Origin: Tyto alba
Lineage: Eukaryota; Chordata; Aves; Strigiformes; Tytonidae
Direction: 5' to 3'
Assembly (NCBI RefSeq): GCF_018691265.1
Contig: NW_024881327.1
Location: 28,592,464 to 28,656,463, forward strand
Length of the DNA: 64,000 nt
How positions within the stretch are numbered: position 1 is the stretch's first letter; each line of letters starts with the position of its first letter. The translations under genes were made by a program, and so were the position numbers. The notes under the pieces were generated by a model that saw only the letters and a program-made list of their open reading frames with translations, searched no databases and had not been told where the DNA came from. Positions 15,501 through 28,645 of the stretch are shown piece by piece.

Positions 15501-18500
15501 CTTTCTGTGAATACCAGCAAATAAGCCACGAGCTGCTTCCTCCAAGGACCTCTGGCCAGGTGCCATAATCACGGGTCTGCTGCAGGGCCTCAAAATGCCA
15601 GAGCTATGATTCAGGGTGGCGGTTTTTTTTTTGCAAATTCATGAACTTTTTAGAACATAAAATACGTGAGAAATAACTCCATGAGTTATTTTTATGCAGG
15701 AATAGCAAGGGGTTCTTGGTCAAACACCAGTAAGGCAAGAGTGGCATCTAACATATTTATTTATTTATGGCACACTGTGTTTCTGCAGCCGTGCTGCTGA
15801 AGCAGGGTAAATTTAATAGTAATTGTCAATTTAACACAGTTAACCTGAATATTCTTTACATTTGGCTGCAAAATATGGACGAAAAAAAAAGCACCTATTA
15901 TAAGCAATTGGTAACCTGGAAAAAAACGCATTGGAAAAAAAATGATTTGTTCTTTAGACTATGTAAAAGTGTTTTACTTATAATTAATGTTAATGATGTG
16001 ACTGTATGCAAGCCTTTCTATATTGTCACGCTTATGATGCATAAAATGTATGAAGGAGCTTGAGGGGTTTAGCTGTACTCTCAGAAAACAGTAAAAATAT
16101 TCTAAAGTTTGAGAAGATGCACTTTTTTTTTAATATTTAATTACATGTTTTTGGAATCAGGGTTATTTTCTATCTTCAGTAGTGAGGCTACTAGCAAAAA
16201 TAGTTACCCTTTCTAATGAACCATATAATGAGTCACGTTTGAGAATAATATGAGTCTAAAATTGACCTCCAAATAAGCGCTGGCAATCTTGAATATATTT
16301 TCAGAAAATCCAGCCAAGTCCAGTGAAAATTTCCATCTGCACTTTGAGTACTGGGCTACAGCAGGGATAGACAAATTTAAATTTAGGATGCTGGTTTGGA
16401 AAATTTAGTTGTTCTTATCACCTCAGTGACTGGCAATAAACTGCACTTGTTTCTCTTCTTCCTTACCCTGTGGTTATGTTAGAGGCTTAGAAATACAGAA
16501 ATTGACATTTTACCAAAGTTCACCTTGATTTCTAGCAGTGGCTAACTCTCAGTCAATTAAATCAGTTTATAACAGTGAAAGCAATAGTGGTAAAAGCTAT
16601 TTACTGTATCATCAAGCAGTCATATAGCAAGAGTATTGCAAGTTACTAGATAATTACTGCTGGTTCAGAGTGGCTTGCCATAATTTCTATTCAAGAAGGT
16701 ATGTGATGTTAGACTGTGGATCAGTAAATTAAGACTATTAAATGTTACATGTGGTAGCTGTATAACACTCTCAGCTTTCAAACTTCTTAATAGGTTTGTA
16801 AGTTTCTTGATAAAAGGAAAAACATTCCCCCATTAAGACAGCTAGGTGTTGAAACAGGCTGTGCAGTAATGCTGGGCACGTTGTGCATCCTTAGAGCTTT
16901 TCAAGACTTTTCTGAGTCAAGCCCCAATAACCTGGTCTGACCTCATAACGGACCATGCTTTCGAGCAGGACTAGAGACCTGCTAAATTATCCTGTGATTC
17001 CTTTCTCTGATGTGATTTAAGTTCACGCTGGCTATTTGAGATCATTTTGCAGGAAAGGAAGAGTAAACTGCTGCAGGTAAATAAGTAGACGCTAGAGAGT
17101 TATAAATTCTGATTATTCAGAAAATCAGTTGCTTCAAAGCCTTAACTTTATATTATATTTTTACTTACTTTTGTGTGTCCTACTTGTAGTCAGAATTGAA
17201 ACAAATGATTCAGGAGAAAGTTTCTTACAGGACTTTATGGTCCAAATTAAGCCCCATAGAATGTTAGCTAGACCATAGTTAAGAAAGTATCTGAAAAAAT
17301 GTTCAAAATTAATGTTGGATAGCACTGTGGTTGTTGACCACATGTTGCTTGAAGAAAAAAATCTCAAGAATTTAGCAAATCACCATTGTTCAGACCTGTA
17401 ACCATTTTTATTGTCATTCTTCAGATAGATTCTGGTGCTATCTGTCACAAAGGTGACAGACTGCCTTGGATTTCTTTGGGTTTTTCTCCATTTTGGTATT
17501 TTTCATCAGTGCTGAGTTCCTTTAATGTGACGTATTTTTTTTTCTTGAGTTTTTCAGCCTCTGTATCTTTCCCCTAGCATAGATTGAATCAATTTACATA
17601 GCAACTGCAGAAATGCTGAACAGGATTTTTTGGGTAGCCTGGAAAACTTAAAAAAAAAATCATAAAGCAAACATGAACAATGCTGAATTACTTTTTAGTA
17701 ATACATTCTATAGCATAATAGCAAAACAGTTAATTATTAGGATATTTAAACAATTTGGGGTTTTCCTTCTTGAAATTTTAATGTAAGAATGGAACATGAG
17801 GCACTAGTAGCTAGGATTATGCAAAAAATATTGGATGTTCCTCTTGCTTTTCCAACATTACTGAAAAGATTGTTGAAGTGATGTATCTGGAGACTCTTTT
17901 TGCTGTTAAAAATTCTCTTATGACAACAAACTAAAACAGAAGTATTGCTTGCACTGATTGATGCTTAATAGATACACATACGTAGTCATAGAGAAGAAGC
18001 ATGATAAAAAGATCTTGAGACAGGTCTTATGTCAGCTGTAGGTTGTCAAAACACTTTTGATGTCAATGAAATTATATCAGTAACGCCTGGTAATACGGTT
18101 TCGTCTCTGAAGTTATTGTCCTGGGCAGGGCATGTGTTGCTAAGGTACAGTATATTTCCACCAGCATTCATGGTGGTGGAGGGATTGGGCAGGTTGGTAC
18201 TGATATTCTTGTCACGAGATCACCTACATCACCTACTTAGAGAAGGTTTGGGTGTCTTGATGGTGTTAACTAGTCTGTCCATGTCCACATTAAATGTGAT
18301 ACAAAACTTACGTGACACGGTATTCAAAACGCTGTGGCTTGGCTGTATTTTACTTCTGGGAGAGTGGTGGAGATGGGTTCCCTAGAGAGGGGAAGAAGGG
18401 ATCCTGGGGAACAGCAGCCACGGGGTTTCAGCACATCCATTCTCTTCCTCCTAAGCTGGTGTGGTGAGCTAGAAGCAGTGGAATCATGGAGCTTAGCCCC

Positions 18501-21500
18501 TCAGTGATTTTCATGGGCGGCCTCATCATTTCAGGACTTCTTTCAGGCTCTTCTCTAGACTTTAATTGGTCTCTTAACCCTGCTTATGTCTATGTCATGA
18601 GCTACAAGCTTTTCTTCACCACCTTGAGGGCCAGATAATTACTTTATATTTTTAAAGTTAAAGCCTGAAATTAATGTATGATTTTGTGAATCAGGAGCCT
18701 AGTATATCTACTGTGCTATGTTTTCACTGTTTTTTTTAGTGCCCTCTTTCTACCCTTATTTGTAGACTACCATTGGAACTACATTAGTAATTTAGCAACC
18801 CAGTATTCCCAAATATTTCTTAGAGCTAATATATCATAATCTTAAATCTATACATCATATATAATGTATATATATCTATGTATATTTAGCAGTCTAAATA
18901 TTTAAAGAAAAGGCATTAGCTAGATGGTGACATCCTGGCTCAATATTGTAGCTGAGTCATATTATGGTGACTTGGGAGGCACATAAAGTTCTTTATGAAG
19001 AGTATTTTTCCTGATAATGTTATTGACAGGCTTTGAATACTTGGCAAGATACTGTATTTCTTTTTTGTAACATCCATGAAGTAGATGGTTGTACTAAAAT
19101 AGTTCAGAATGATATTGGCATATCATATATAATTGTCATTATTTTGGACATTTTTAAAAACTTAAACAAATACCTCAGTGATCTGTGGTGATTGTGAGAA
19201 TGTTTAGAATGTTGAAATTGTTTGTTTTGCAGTATGACCTGCAATACAAAAGAATTCATAAATTATTTTACACAAACTGAGAGCTGTTTGTTCCATCTTT
19301 GTTCAAAGTGTCTTTGCATTCAGTTCAGTGATTTAGTATGTATATATAAAGATCCAGGGTATATACAGTTACCAAAACATAAATATTGATTTAGTAATCA
19401 TTTTATATAGTGCTAAATTCTACATAAAATACATAAGAATTATGTTATCAAGTGTAGAAGATTATGCTAAAGTAACTCTGATTTTTCTATATTCTTTTTG
19501 TATTCTACTTTTTAAATAGGATTTTTCCTCCATGTATTTCTCTTTTAAGACTGTAATGTTCCAGTCCTTATTGGATAGTAAAGTAGTCTCACTGACACAT
19601 AAATCTATTTTCTCTTTACTGTCTTGTTCTGCCCATTAGCAGTGTTTCTCCAGCATTATTGGAGAAAAAAATGACCATATATTTATCAGGATGCAGAATC
19701 TTGCTATATGGACTTTCAGACTCACTTATACAGCTTGTATTCTAAACAGGGTTTTGCTGTGATGATGATACAGACTATCTGCACCAGCCAAGTAGTATAT
19801 AACACTGTCTTGGTACAGTTCTGGTAAGAATTAGACTGCAGTGTGACCTGAGTACTTAAAAGCCTTGATTATCACGGTGGTAATATAGCGATTACAACAA
19901 ATTGTAGAAATAATAAATAATATAAATATGTTTATAATAATTGAGTTTTATGACAGTTCTGCAAGTTTTATAAAATTACTATATCTGTGCTCCATTGGCT
20001 CATGTCATGTGCACTTCATCTGTACAAAGCTTGTCCAAGAGAAACAGGTCAGATCTTTTGCATGTACGTTGAAAAACTGTAGGTAATTGCATAGGACACA
20101 AAATAATGGAAACTTGGGGTTGTATGGGCAGGAATGTTCTTGGAAGACAAGAGCAAATCTTCAGCTAGTACAGATGCAGAGGCAAACTCAAAAGTTCCTG
20201 ATTTTCTGGTCCTGCAGACTGTTCTGTTACAATGCTTTTCATATAATGTGAATTAGAGAATAAAGTCTTGACATTGTAAATTTGCAATAAAATATGTGGT
20301 AATTAAGAAAAAGCTCTTTTCTACCAAGAGGTTCTTGCCATTAATTACTGTAGAATTTTATTTTCAGTTTCACAGAGTTACTCCAAATGAGGCTTCTGGG
20401 ACTAAGGGCTCTGCTGAGCCTGTCTGACATGATACAGTGCAATCTAATGGAAGCCATTGCAGTCTATCAAGTCAGGGAGTTTTCTATAAAAGGGAGGGCT
20501 TATGTGTGTTTTCATAAAGTAGAATGACTAATGTTATAAATTCGATGTGTACATGTTCAAAATGTTTGATGGAAGCCGATAAAATTTCACCTGCCATGTT
20601 GCAAATACTCTTTATCTATTTTTATCTTTTTTTCCTCTTTCTTTGTTATATTGATTTTCCACACTAGATGGCAGTGCCTTAGCACTAGTGCATGATAGGG
20701 GAATTGATTTAATTTGTCCAGGGGGGAAGAAATCCTTCTCTTTCATGTTTCCTTTTACATATTAGCTCAGAGAATTGCAGATAGGAGACTGGATTATGAT
20801 TAGCCACGTATGGATAGGCAAAGGAAGATACAAATTGTTTCCCCTATTCCTTTGTACAAATGAAAATCTATTCAAGCTGATCAAACCAGGCTTGCATTGG
20901 TCATAGGTGAGATGAACTGGTGCTATTTCTCTGTGCTGTCCCCAAAGAGTTGCGGTCATAGGAACTTCACATGAAACACTGTATTGAGTTAGAGCTGAGA
21001 GTGCATCCAGACTCTGAGCAGATTGCCTCACAGTTTTGAGCCATATGTTGTCTATACTGAGAAGTCAGTGAGAGAAAAACACAGCTTCCTTCTCATTCCA
21101 AGAAAAGCAGGTGCTGGAGAAGTGGGGATGGAGAGCTGAGAGATGATGGGGTGCACCTACGTATTGGTGTGTTAGAGCTAGAAGACAGCCAGGGCACATA
21201 CACATACCTGTGAGCTGGGATGTGCTCCTGGGTTCTGTGTTAGGTGAAAGACTGGAAGTTCATTAACTTCAAGTATTTTAACTAACCAGAAAGTCTGTAA
21301 ATCTCTGAGGACCGAGGGGAGATCATGATTAGAAACAAATAGACTCTGGAAGTGTAAATGTGGCAGTAACAGGTGAAATCTATCAGATGGAAGCTTGGAG
21401 TTGAAATTCAACTTGAAATTAAGATACAGTGTTTTAAATTCAGAGGTGAGGTCCTTAAAAACACTGGATCATTAAGAAAAACAAACAAAAATCCCTCTGT

Positions 21501-24378
21501 CATTTGTTTTTTGAGTCTCTGGTGTTCATGTTTTCAATCTTGGATTCACAAGCTTCAAAGAAAATCTCCACCTAATCCTGTGAAAAGAGACAGGAGTTTG
21601 AAAAACAGAAAATATCAATAGACTCTTCAGTCAAAATAAAAGAAAAAGTCACATAACAGTATCAGGAGAAATTAAATACCTTGAAAGACAAGTACCATTG
21701 GGGTAACAACCCCCCCCAAAAAGAGAGGCCTGACATAGGAGTGACTGATTGATTGTATGGGAACCAGCTGAAAGAAAGAAGGTATAAAAGAACCTGAAAT
21801 AAAAAATAAAAAAAAAAAATAAATTTCAGGAAGTCATGAACTGAAAAAGAAATAACTTTATGTAAATTCCTGAAGACTCTCTTCATGGTAGGGTTTGCTC
21901 AAAAATAAGATAATTGTTTCAAGTTTCAGTTCAATGTATACTTAACAGGAGGTAAATTTAATGCAATACCTTTATCTTGCTCACAGGAGTTAAACATTTT
22001 AAAATCAGGAAAGCTCTTGCCTGCTGCTGGGAAGAATACTGCCATGAATACATTTTCTTAAAGAAAATTTAACTAAACTTAGCGCCTCCTGGGACACTGC
22101 TGCATGCAGCTTCTGCCTTATTTATTCAGTTTTATTTTATTTTTTTGCTACATCCCTACTGAATGAGCTAGATAAAAGCAAATTGAAATACAAGAAAACA
22201 AATTTTCTCTCACTGTTTTTTACTGGATCTGCCATAGTAGCTGAAATTTCATTAATACTGCTGGAAGGAAGGTAGGCCAAAGGAAAGTTTACCTGTCTTC
22301 TACCACAACATTCACAGAAGCTGAATCTTCTTGCAAAATACGCTGCTGTTATTTGCTGTCATTTTTTGCATGTCACAGAAAGTGATAGTCCTGCCTGTAA
22401 TTTATTATGTAATTCTGCCAGAGCAGAAGATGCAGATGCCTTACTATAAAAATCCAATGCAAACTATATTTGATAGTGCCACTTAGATGATTCCTCATTA
22501 GTTAGGGGAAGCAACATATGGGGCCAATTTGGAATTTGTAAAGAATTTGGTGCTAGAGAGTGAGCTTCATGCTTGGGCAGTTATGCAGGAGGAATTATCT
22601 GTTATCAGAGAGAACAAATGATTGAATATAGACCTCCCACCCCGCAGATGAATTTTCTAATTACCAGGTTATGTTGTTAAGGGAAATACCTATTCACTTT
22701 GCAACAAAGATTTTCTTTCTGAATTTGAATATAAGTATCTTGCCTTGAAGGTTTTCATAAAACAGAAACTTGTTTTCTAATTAGTCTTCTTCACATTAGT
22801 ATGAAGTATGACACCGAGTTGTTTGAGGAAAAAAGGCATGAGGTGTCTTGAGAAAAAAAAGAGTATTTATATGAATGATGTTATGCAGAAATTTGAACAT
22901 GGGGAGGCTTGTTGTTGGGTTCTGAGGGCTTGTTTTTAAATTCTGTCTTGGTTTGGTTCTCTTTCATCTTGTGGTCAGATGATAATCTGGGATTTTCCCT
23001 GTACAGATCTTTGGGAAGTCTGAGAAAATGAAGTCATATGAAGAGTAAGTGATTTCCTCCCAGAGTTTCAGTCTCCCTGAGCACAGTTTCACAGACAGGA
23101 TGATATACAGTATTCAGAGATATGGGGGCCCACTGGGTACCCCAGTGCTAGAGTTTCTTTGACATAATAGCGCTTTCAGAGACTAACCAATCTGCGTAGT
23201 ATGCAGATCAAATTCCAGTTAAAACGAAGAAAGGTAATTTGTAAACTTTTAATGTAAGTACCAAAGGAACATGACATCTATATTTTAAAAATAATTGGAG
23301 AGTCTCATTAAAATGTGATTATCTGATCAGTAGTTCTGTAGTCGTTTTTGCTTTTTTTAACAGCTATGCCCAGCATTTTGGGAAGCAACAGGAACCCTCT
23401 TCTTTTTGTTCATGCAAGCCAAGAACAACTCACTCTAACAGGAGATTTTTATCTTGCTTGAATGGCAGTTCTGATTAGATCTGAAGAACAAATGAACGGC
23501 AGAATGCTTCAAACCACCCAGATGATTTGTCTTTGCTCATTTTCATGATTTAATTGTACGTAGTAGGTTTGCCTTTAAGAATCGGGCTTTGTAAGCATAA
23601 GGACTATCCTTGTTTGTTTAATGTTAACACCCATAATTCAAACTTTATTTCCTCAAAAAGGCAATCTGCTCTTCCAGACTATTTTATTGGGTTTACTGTG
23701 GCTGTGTTTTTGAAAAAAAAAACAAAAACAAAACGTCAAGTCTGTCCAATTTTGATAATCTGGCATTCATGAAGAAAACTTTCAAGGTGTTATCTTTAGA
23801 CAGTTTTGCTTAAGGATTTGTACTACAGCTTCCCCTCCCCGGTATTTTGCTTGCTTCCTCATGATTCTGAAATGTCATCTCCACAACAGGAACAACAGAG
23901 TTGTCACTCTTGCTAAATTATTGTTAGCATTCCTTGTTGCAGCTTTTATGCTGTCCAATCACTTATTAGTCAAGTTTTGTGGATTGCACATGAATTACTC
24001 CAGCCATCATCCGGAAGGTGTCCTTCTGACTCACTGGACTTGGGAAAAGCATCCTGTCATAAATTCAGTTTTGAATGGCTTTTCTTGCCATAGATGCTCT
24101 TGCAAAATATTCATTAAGCACTCCTGTTGTCCTCCTGATTTTTGCTTTTTTCTTCCTTACTTGGACCTATACAGCTTTTTCTCTCTTTTTGCCAACATCT
24201 TCCTCTTCATAGGCTTATAAGCAAATTAATTATCCTTTCCACTGTGATACTGTTTCCTCTCACCATTCTTTCCCCAGTTTTGACTTTTGTGTGCATTTTG
24301 AATTTATTTTTGCTGTTACTATTAATGCCCACCAGTTTAGTCCTTGATCGTTTTTTTTTTCTGTTTAATTAACTGAAA

Positions 24379-24424
24379 GGTTTTTTTTTTGTTTTTGTTT
24401 TTTTGTTTTTTGTTTTTTGTTTTA
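24379..24424 (+). repeat. Poly-T tract with regular G interruptions
   Basis: A T-run of about ten is followed by T5-7 blocks separated by single G bases. It is a low-complexity, (T6G)n-like simple repeat. Confidence 0.85.
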
Positions 24425-27400
24425 ACTTAATAATCTGTTTCTTTGTACAATTGCTTCTAAATGGAATACATCATTCTACCAGCAATTGAAGGTGGTGTAC
24501 TTACAGATTTTTTTTTACATGTAGTCCACTGTATCACATTTTGTTTAATTTCTGGCAAAGTTAAAACCTTTTAAAGCCAGCAGCTTCGGTTGTTTCTTAA
24601 TTGTCTTTGTTTTCTCATCTCCATCCTGCCAGACATAAAGAAAACTGCTGGTTCCCTTGCTTCCATTCCTTATCTATTACTTTCTATGGTCACATGCTGT
24701 TCTGAATCAACGCAAGATCTTTGGGTGGCATAATTGAGATAAGAGATTCTTGTTTTCTTTATAAAATGTCATGCTTCCTTTCTTTTTCTTTCAACACGTG
24801 TTTTAAAGCAGGGCCTGAAATACATAATCTCACTGTTTAATGCTTTCTTATTTTACTGCATCCATGAGTAAAATTCTGCAACATACTCAAAATCCTTCAC
24901 TTCTATTTACTACTTTTGATTGCTGCTGTAGATTCAATTCCTCAGTCCAGATGAGAAGCAAAGCTGGCTGCTAGAAGGAAGGTTCAGGTGCAAGTGGAGA
25001 AGTGAGAAACTTCTGCGTATGGTCTGCAGAGCTTCTGTGAGGAAGTTCTGCTAGGGGATCTACAACAATGGTCAAATTAGCATTTTTCATGCTATCATTT
25101 TAACTGCCCTGGATTAGTCACAGAGCCAGGACGCTTAATCGGCAGCATGTGAAGATGCCTCTCTGTGTACTTGAAGACAATTTCTCACAGGATGCAGCTT
25201 TTTTCTGAGAAATTGAAGAAAGGAGCTGGTGGGCAGCAAGGTCCCTCGGGATGTCTGAGTTCCCCCCCAATCCAGCTCTCCCCCTGCTTTACAGTTTTCC
25301 CACTGTACAAGCAGATGCTTGCAGCAGGTCCGGCAAGGTGAGTGTTTGACCCTCTGATTTCCCACGCTTGCTGTAGCTACTCCTGTCTTTCAGCAATCCA
25401 CATTTAGGTATCTTTTTTATTTAGCAAATGCCTATTTCCTTCAGATGGAAAGCAGTTACGCCACCTTTCTGTATGAAGATCTGAGCACTGGCAGGACATA
25501 CTGTTCAAAGGCTGGTACATGTGGTAAATTGTGGGTGCCCTTACAGCACACAAGTAATAAAGCTTTATGAATGTTTATTTCTTAAGACAGACACACACAA
25601 AGAATAAAAAGGCAAAAAGATTAAATAACAGCTAATAAGATTTTAGAGTCTATACCTTTGCCCATTCTGTTGTTTGTTGCCATTTTTAAACTTTCTGACT
25701 CATTTCAGAGATTCACCACAATTTATGTAAATGTACTATGTAATAATAGCAGCAAAGGTAGTGAGGCAAATTTATGTCCTTCCCACTGTTAGAGGCAATA
25801 ACTTATAAAACTGAAATGCAAGAATTTCTGTGCTAATATTACTACATAATTATGTAATGAATTTTCTTCTCTTTAAAGTCTTTAAGAAATTAAAGGAAAA
25901 ATGGCTGATTTTACCCATCTTGAAAACTATTTTATTAAAAAAATCACAAAAAAGGCTATCCTAAAGATTAATGTCCATCAGCTATTTTTATTTCTGTATT
26001 CTGTATTTTATAACCTGTGTTCTTTAGACTTGGTTTTCCAGTTTTAGGTGTGTAATTTTAGCATTGCCTCACTGTCATTTTAACTTTGTGAAATTTAATA
26101 TTCAAGTGAGTGTTTATAGAAAATACTGTTCTCTGCAAAGATGGCAAGAGAATCGTGAAGCATTAAAATTCAACAGGAATTGTATAAGGGGGAAGGGAAC
26201 ATCATATTCAATCATTCCAGTTCTTAAGAAGTCAACAACAAAAGACACCAGATATTTATCTGAAATGATCACAGAACTGTATGTAGACAGGAGGTAAAAG
26301 CAGAACTGGCTGGTCTTGAGAAACCCAGTTACCACTATTCTTTTTCTTACTTTGGAATCTTGTTACTGATCGTCTTCAGTTTGGGGATGCTGAGTGTTGT
26401 TGGCTGTGCCGCTCATGCCTCACCAGCGCTCCTCTATTTCTGACATTTGGATACAGTGGGTAGCTTGTGGTGGCACTGTTTCTCCTGGGGATGGCATGGG
26501 CAAAGCAAGCTGGTGTCTGCAGAAAGGGAGCTGAGATACTTTTTAGAGATGAAAAGGTAGAGAAGACATAGGAGGCTGAAAACAAGAAAAAGGTGAGGTG
26601 AGAGAAAGCTTTTCCGTTTTCTAAGTGGCTAAGGGTGATTTAATTGATCATCTGACAGTACAAACCCCAGAACACAATGTATTCACACATACATTCCCAT
26701 TGGACTTGATGGACACACCTGATATTTTATGATTTTGGATCCTAGTGTACTTGGTTTCCTATTTGACCTTTAAAGTATTAGTTGAATTAAATCTCAGTTG
26801 AATTAAAAATGGAACATCCACCCTAAAACATTCTGTTCCATCAGCTTCAACCTATACATTTTAGTACTAATTGCTATTTATTTACTGTATCAGAGAGACC
26901 AACTGAAAATCCCTCAAAACAGCTACAGATTTTTGACACAATGAAGAGACAAAATCCCAATTTTTGCATGTTCTTTCCAAACCACATCACAGTTTTCCCT
27001 CCATTTGCAAACCATGTATCATTTCTTTTTTGTCCTTTCTGTTTACATTTTTAAAATCATTTAGGTTGGGAGTGATGTTAATTTTTATTTGAAGTATTAG
27101 CCAAAAATCCTTAGGCAGAGCTTGTTGAATTTGTACTCGTAAGTTTGTAATTCTCCTTTTCCAGGCTGGAGGGTGGAACTGGTGGATTATTTGCTCTCTC
27201 AATGTTCATTTAGGAATACATTCTGTATCTTAAGACCAAAGGTAAAGATAAAATAGCAGATTTTTTCTAGTAACCCATTGAAACACCTTTAGCTTTCTGT
27301 TTTATTGCTACCTCTGTACAACTTTCAGCTGTTCTGGTGGCAGTAGGATTGTAGGAAAGTAGGATGTAAGCAGGGGAGTGACATTCCAGAGGCTAATGAT

Positions 27401-28416
27401 CCAGTCGTTTGCCTTAATAAGTAAATGTACATCATCCTGTTAATACATCTGTATCAATTGAAAACCTATCACTTTGTTCGCTATGACTACTTTTGTTGGT
27501 TAGAAACCACTTTAAAATGTCCAGTCTTAGCTTTCGTCAGAGTCAACTTACTCGTTATTATGTGCTGATTCTGCTTCAGTTTACATAGGTCGTCTGGTTC
27601 CATTATAAAGAGTGATCTTATTTTTCCTGTGTGTTGATTTGCTAGGTTGAACAAGATACGATTTTGTCATGTTCTGTTGTTTGATAGTGTTGCCATTCCC
27701 CTGGTCTTTCTAGTAGCTTTATTTTCTGCATCTGGACCTGTTTAACTATTTTTTCTGAAGAAAGATAGAACTGTATAGAGTACATTTGATGAGATTTTTA
27801 TCGTTGCTGTGGCATTTACACATTTTAGGATAATATTCATTATTTTTACAAAGCCATATCATGCAGACATTAGTTTATTCCATTAAGATAGTCATATCAT
27901 TCTCTTCCTTTGTTTTCGCCACCTGAGAAATTTCTTGTCATTAGTCTAGCAATCAGTTCATTTGGTAGTGTTACATTTCACCCCATTACATTTCACAGTG
28001 CTTTAATTCTTTTTTTATGATATTCTGATTTTAGCTTATTGATTGTTTGAACCCTCTATTTTCTCGAAGGTTTTTATCGATCTCTTCTGTTTGTTTTTTG
28101 TTTGTTTGTTTGTTTGGTTGGTTATTTTTTTTTGTCTATAAGCTGTTGTGTCTTTTTGCAACCATGTTGCACCCACACTGCAACACCCACTACCTAGAGA
28201 TCCAGGAGTGAATGCAAAGCTTCTTTTTTAAAATCTTCCTTTCTATAAACTATTTCTTTGACATGTGGTTCTAGTGGTTACTTGAGTGGGGTAGTCCAGA
28301 TACTTTTTCATATTTCTTTAGATCCAGTCTTGTTTGTCATAATGTGCAGATGCTTCGACAGTCAGTCTTCATTGGTTTCTTGGCATTATTTTTATAAGAA
28401 TATAAAACAGATAAAC

Positions 28417-28442
28417 TTGATTTTTTTTTTTTTTTTTTTTTT
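28417..28442 (+). repeat. Poly-T tract
   Basis: About 22 T residues in a row about 70 bp before the TATC array. Confidence 0.85.
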
Positions 28443-28511
28443 AAATATAGGGAATGTGTCAGGGAATAGAGGCCTTTAACAACAACTTTTTCTCAGTTTT
28501 TATTTGGCTGG

Positions 28512-28578
<67 letters not shown>

Positions 28579-28645
28579 ACTAACTATCATCTATCTGCCC
28601 ATCTGTCTATCTACCTATCTGTCTATCTACCTATCTGTCTAACTG
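28512..28645 (+). repeat. (TATC)n tetranucleotide microsatellite
   Basis: About 16-17 perfect CTAT/TATC units cover 28512-28578. They are followed by a degenerate tail with TAAC, TGTC, TACC and TGCC variants to about 28645. The perfect half next to a decayed half is the usual ageing pattern of a vertebrate tetranucleotide locus, so it is likely to vary in length among individuals. Confidence 0.95.

Larger units (their letters stand above)
10771..28511. other. Intronic DNA, no gene seen
   Basis: AT-rich sequence with only short unrecognised frames (all under about 125 codons). Compositional exceptions are an imperfect 20-bp minisatellite at 12606-12662 and a GC-rich patch at about 15230-15500. 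A (T6G)n-like tract lies at about 24379-24424. No transposon family is recognised between these. Confidence 0.65.
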
